Positions 61,759 to 64,000 of a DNA stretch of 64,000 bases are shown here, piece after piece (within the stretch, counting starts at the first letter, position 1; every line of letters begins with the position of its first letter). A model generated the notes under the pieces. That model was not told the origin of the DNA and did no database searches. It saw only the letters and a program-made list of their open reading frames with translations. Source of the DNA: an uncultured Rhodocyclaceae bacterium (GTDB lineage: Bacteria > Pseudomonadota > Gammaproteobacteria > Burkholderiales > Rhodocyclaceae); the NCBI GenBank assembly GCA_907163225.1, contig OU015322.1, forward strand, positions 806,001-870,000, written 5' to 3'. Made by a program: the position numbers and the translations under genes.

Positions 61759-63998
61759 TACAGCGAGCGTGCAACTTCCTGGATTTCGTAAGCTTCGAGC
61801 TGGTCACCCACCTGAATGTCGTTATTGCCGCGCAGCGACAGACCGCATTCGAAGTTGGAACGCACTTCCTTGGCATCGTCCTTGAAACGCTTGAGCGAAT
61901 CGAGCTCGCCGTCCCACTGAACCACGTGGTTGCGCAGAAGACGGACACGAGAATTGCGCTTGATGAAGCCTTCCAGCACGTAACAGCCAGCGATGGCACC
62001 AACCTTGGAAACCTGGAAGACCTGACGGATTTCCACCATACCGGTGATCTGTTCGCGCTTCTCCGGAGACAACATGCCAGACAGTGCCGATTTGACTTCG
62101 TCGACCGCATCGTAAATCACGTTGTAGTAACGGATGTCGACGCCAAAGTTTTCAGCCAGCTTGCGCGAACCCGCATCAGCCCGGATATTGAAGCCAATGA
62201 TGACGGCTCCCGAGGCCTGCGCCAGATTGACGTCGGATTCGCTGATCGCACCGACGGCACCATGGATAATCTGAACACGGACTTCCTCGTTGGAAAGCTT
62301 GGACAGTGTCTGCACCAGCGCTTCCTGCGAACCTTGGACGTCGGCTTTGACGATCAGCGGCAAGGTCTTGACCTCGCCCTCTTCCATCTGCTGGAACATA
62401 TTTTCTAGCTTGGCCGCCTGTTGCTTGGCCAGCTTGACGTCGCGGAACTTGCCTTGACGGAACAAGGCGATTTCACGCGCCTTCTTCTCGTCGGTCAGCA
62501 CGATTGCCTCTTCGCCAGCGGCCGGCACGTCGGACAGACCGAGAATTTCGACCGGAATGGACGGGCCTGCCTCGTTGATCGGCTTACCGTTCTCGTCAAG
62601 CATGGCACGAACGCGACCAAACACTTGACCGGCCAACACGACATCGCCGCGCTTGAGCGTACCGGACTGAACAAGCATGGTCGCCACGGCACCGCGCCCC
62701 TTGTCGAGGCGTGCTTCGATGATCAAACCCTTGGCCGGCGCATCCTTCTGCGCCGTCAGTTCAAGTACTTCTGCCTGCAACAGAACCTGCTCAAGCAGTT
62801 CGTCGATGCCGGTACCCTTCTTGGCTGACACCGGGCAGAACGGCGAATCGCCGCCGTACTCTTCCGGAATCACACCTTCCGCCACCAGTTCCTGCTTGAC
62901 GCGATCCGGATTGGAATCCGGCTTGTCGATCTTGTTGACCGCAACCACCAGCGGCACACCGGCCGCCTTGGCGTGGTGGATCGCTTCCTTGGTCTGCGGC
63001 ATCACGCCATCGTCGGCTGCGACGACCAGAATGACGATGTCGGTCGCCTTCGCACCGCGAGCACGCATGGCCGTAAAGGCTTCGTGACCGGGGGTGTCGA
63101 GGAAGGTGATCATGCCGCGATCAGTTTCGACGTGGTAAGCACCGATGTGCTGGGTGATGCCACCGGCTTCGCCAGCAGCCACCTTGGCGCGGCGAATGTG
63201 GTCGAGCAGTGAGGTCTTGCCGTGGTCGACGTGACCCATCACGGTGACCACCGGAGCACGCGGCTCGAGTGGCACATCCTTATGTTCGGCCGACTCTTCA
63301 AGGAAGGCATCAGGATCGTCCAGCTTGGCGGCAAGCGCCTTGTGACCCATTTCCTCGACCACGATCATGGCCGTTTCCTGATCCAGAACCTGGTTGATGG
63401 TAACCATCGAACCCATCTTCATCATGACCTTGATAATTTCAACAGCCTTGATGGCCATTTTGTGCGCCAGATCGGACACCGAAATGGTTTCCGGGATATG
63501 AACTTCACGAACGACCTGCTCGGTCGGTGCCTGGAAGCTACCCTGGCCATCATCGTCCTTGTGCGAACGCTTGTGACCACCACGGCCGCTCTTCCAGGAG
63601 TTGCCGATATCGGAGCCGCGGGTCTTGATACCACCCTTTTTCTTGCCATCATCGGCTGGACGACCCTTGTCGCCCTTTTTGCCTACTGCATCCGGCTTCT
63701 TGTGCAAAGTACCTTTGTCTGCAGGGGCCGGAGCAGCGCCTTCACCTGACTTGGCGGCAGCAGCAGCCTGTTGCCTCGCCAACTCGGCAACCTTGGCTGC
63801 AGCTGAAGCGGCTTCTGCCTGCTGACGCATACGAACCAATTCAGCTTCCCTGGCCTGCTTTTCGCGAAGTTCGCGCTCTTGAATTTCGCGCAGTGTCGTA
63901 TAACGGCGAGACTCAACCTCGCGAGCCTTCAACTCTTTTGCGCCAATAATTGCGGCACGATCATGAATGATCGGGCCAGTCTTTTCGGGAGGCGCTTC
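61758..63998 (-). CDS. infB: Translation initiation factor IF-2, N-terminal part missing
   Basis: IF-2 brings initiator tRNA to the ribosome. The frame is open to the window edge, so the true start is outside. The first visible residues belong to the charged linker rich in Ala, Glu and Arg. The G domain has [13 protein letters not shown] (G1), DTPGHEAF (G3) and VNKIDK (G4). The C-terminal part contains the domains that bind fMet-tRNA and the ribosome ([20 protein letters not shown] and following). A TTG at 63932 is internal and not the start. Confidence 0.96.
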   Translation of the reverse strand, partial: EAPPEKTGPIIHDRAAIIGAKELKAREVESRRYTTLREIQERELREKQAREAELVRMRQQAEAASAAAKVAELARQQAAAAAKSGEGAAPAPADKGTLHKKPDAVGKKGDKGRPADDGKKKGGIKTRGSDIGNSWKSGRGGHKRSHKDDDGQGSFQAPTEQVVREVHIPETISVSDLAHKMAIKAVEIIKVMMKMGSMVTINQVLDQETAMIVVEEMGHKALAAKLDDPDAFLEESAEHKDVPLEPRAPVVTVMGHVDHGKTSLLDHIRRAKVAAGEAGGITQHIGAYHVETDRGMITFLDTPGHEAFTAMRARGAKATDIVILVVAADDGVMPQTKEAIHHAKAAGVPLVVAVNKIDKPDSNPDRVKQELVAEGVIPEEYGGDSPFCPVSAKKGTGIDELLEQVLLQAEVLELTAQKDAPAKGLIIEARLDKGRGAVATMLVQSGTLKRGDVVLAGQVFGRVRAMLDENGKPINEAGPSIPVEILGLSDVPAAGEEAIVLTDEKKAREIALFRQGKFRDVKLAKQQAAKLENMFQQMEEGEVKTLPLIVKADVQGSQEALVQTLSKLSNEEVRVQIIHGAVGAISESDVNLAQASGAVIIGFNIRADAGSRKLAENFGVDIRYYNVIYDAVDEVKSALSGMLSPEKREQITGMVEIRQVFQVSKVGAIAGCYVLEGFIKRNSRVRLLRNHVVQWDGELDSLKRFKDDAKEVRSNFECGLSLRGNNDIQVGDQLEAYEIQEVARSL

Positions 63999-64000
63999 AA

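Noticed and set aside
1-64000. CRISPR arrays, rRNA genes, prophage genes
   Set aside because: No regularly spaced repeats, rRNA-like sequence or phage structural genes were seen on either strand.

Overview
The window looks like a betaproteobacterial chromosome, most likely from the Rhodocyclales (Dechloromonas/Azonexus-like). Two things suggest this. First, a conserved housekeeping end (infB-rbfA-truB-rpsO-pnp, dksA, tRNA-Pro and tRNA-Arg) has betaproteobacterial-type sequences. Second, most of the rest is one very large exosortase A (XrtA)/PEP-CTERM exopolysaccharide locus with the Prs regulatory genes, an arrangement known from Rhodocyclales. The organism is inferred from gene content only.

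Layout. 1-16.6 kb (+): the conserved XrtA core. It holds a Wzz-like chain-length protein (cut by the window start), a tyrosine autokinase, an outer-membrane protein, an AAA ATPase, a polysaccharide deacetylase, a FemAB-like protein, glycosyltransferases, exosortase A itself with a fused EpsI domain, a Ntn-type amidotransferase and a CapK-like adenylating enzyme. Many genes overlap by ATGA. 16.6-22.9 kb (+): two tiny overlapping ORFs, an O-glycosylation ligase, an acyltransferase, a TPR protein, a second deacetylase and two GNAT/FemAB-like proteins. 22.9-33.8 kb (-): a convergent heteropolysaccharide block with flippase, methyltransferase, alpha-toroid protein, glycosyltransferase, a broken SGNH-type gene next to an IS21 remnant, an asparagine-synthetase-like enzyme without its N-terminal Cys, and a 1073-residue VanZ/ligase/carbohydrate-binding fusion. 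33.8-35.4 kb: an intact-looking IS1182-type element with 18-bp inverted repeats.

35.5-44.8 kb: a metabolic cassette. The minus-strand genes are two acyl carrier proteins, a fused E1 and an E2 of a 2-oxo-acid dehydrogenase, two exosortase-associated alpha/beta hydrolases with odd nucleophile elbows, and a GNAT-like protein. The divergent plus-strand genes are the XrtA-type acyl-CoA ligase and a PLP decarboxylase. Together they could make and load an acyl or aminoacyl group that decorates the polysaccharide or its carrier. That is inference. 45.0-52.7 kb (+): the initiating phosphoglycosyltransferase, then prsK, prsR and prsT, which are expected to control PEP-CTERM genes through sigma-54. 52.9-53.8 kb (+): a Sel1/lytic transglycosylase.

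53.9-56.7 kb (-): an HPr-rel-A cassette (nucleotidyltransferase-like protein, HprK-related kinase A, PqqD-like chaperone) headed by a 184-residue protein with a twin-arginine-like leader and no recognised family. 57-64 kb: tRNAs, dksA, pnp, rpsO, truB, rbfA and the 3' part of infB.

No PEP-CTERM substrate protein, CRISPR array, rRNA or integrase was seen. The most interesting parts are the E1-E2/ACP cassette, the HPr-rel-A cassette with its unknown exported protein, and several very small ORFs packed into operon junctions.
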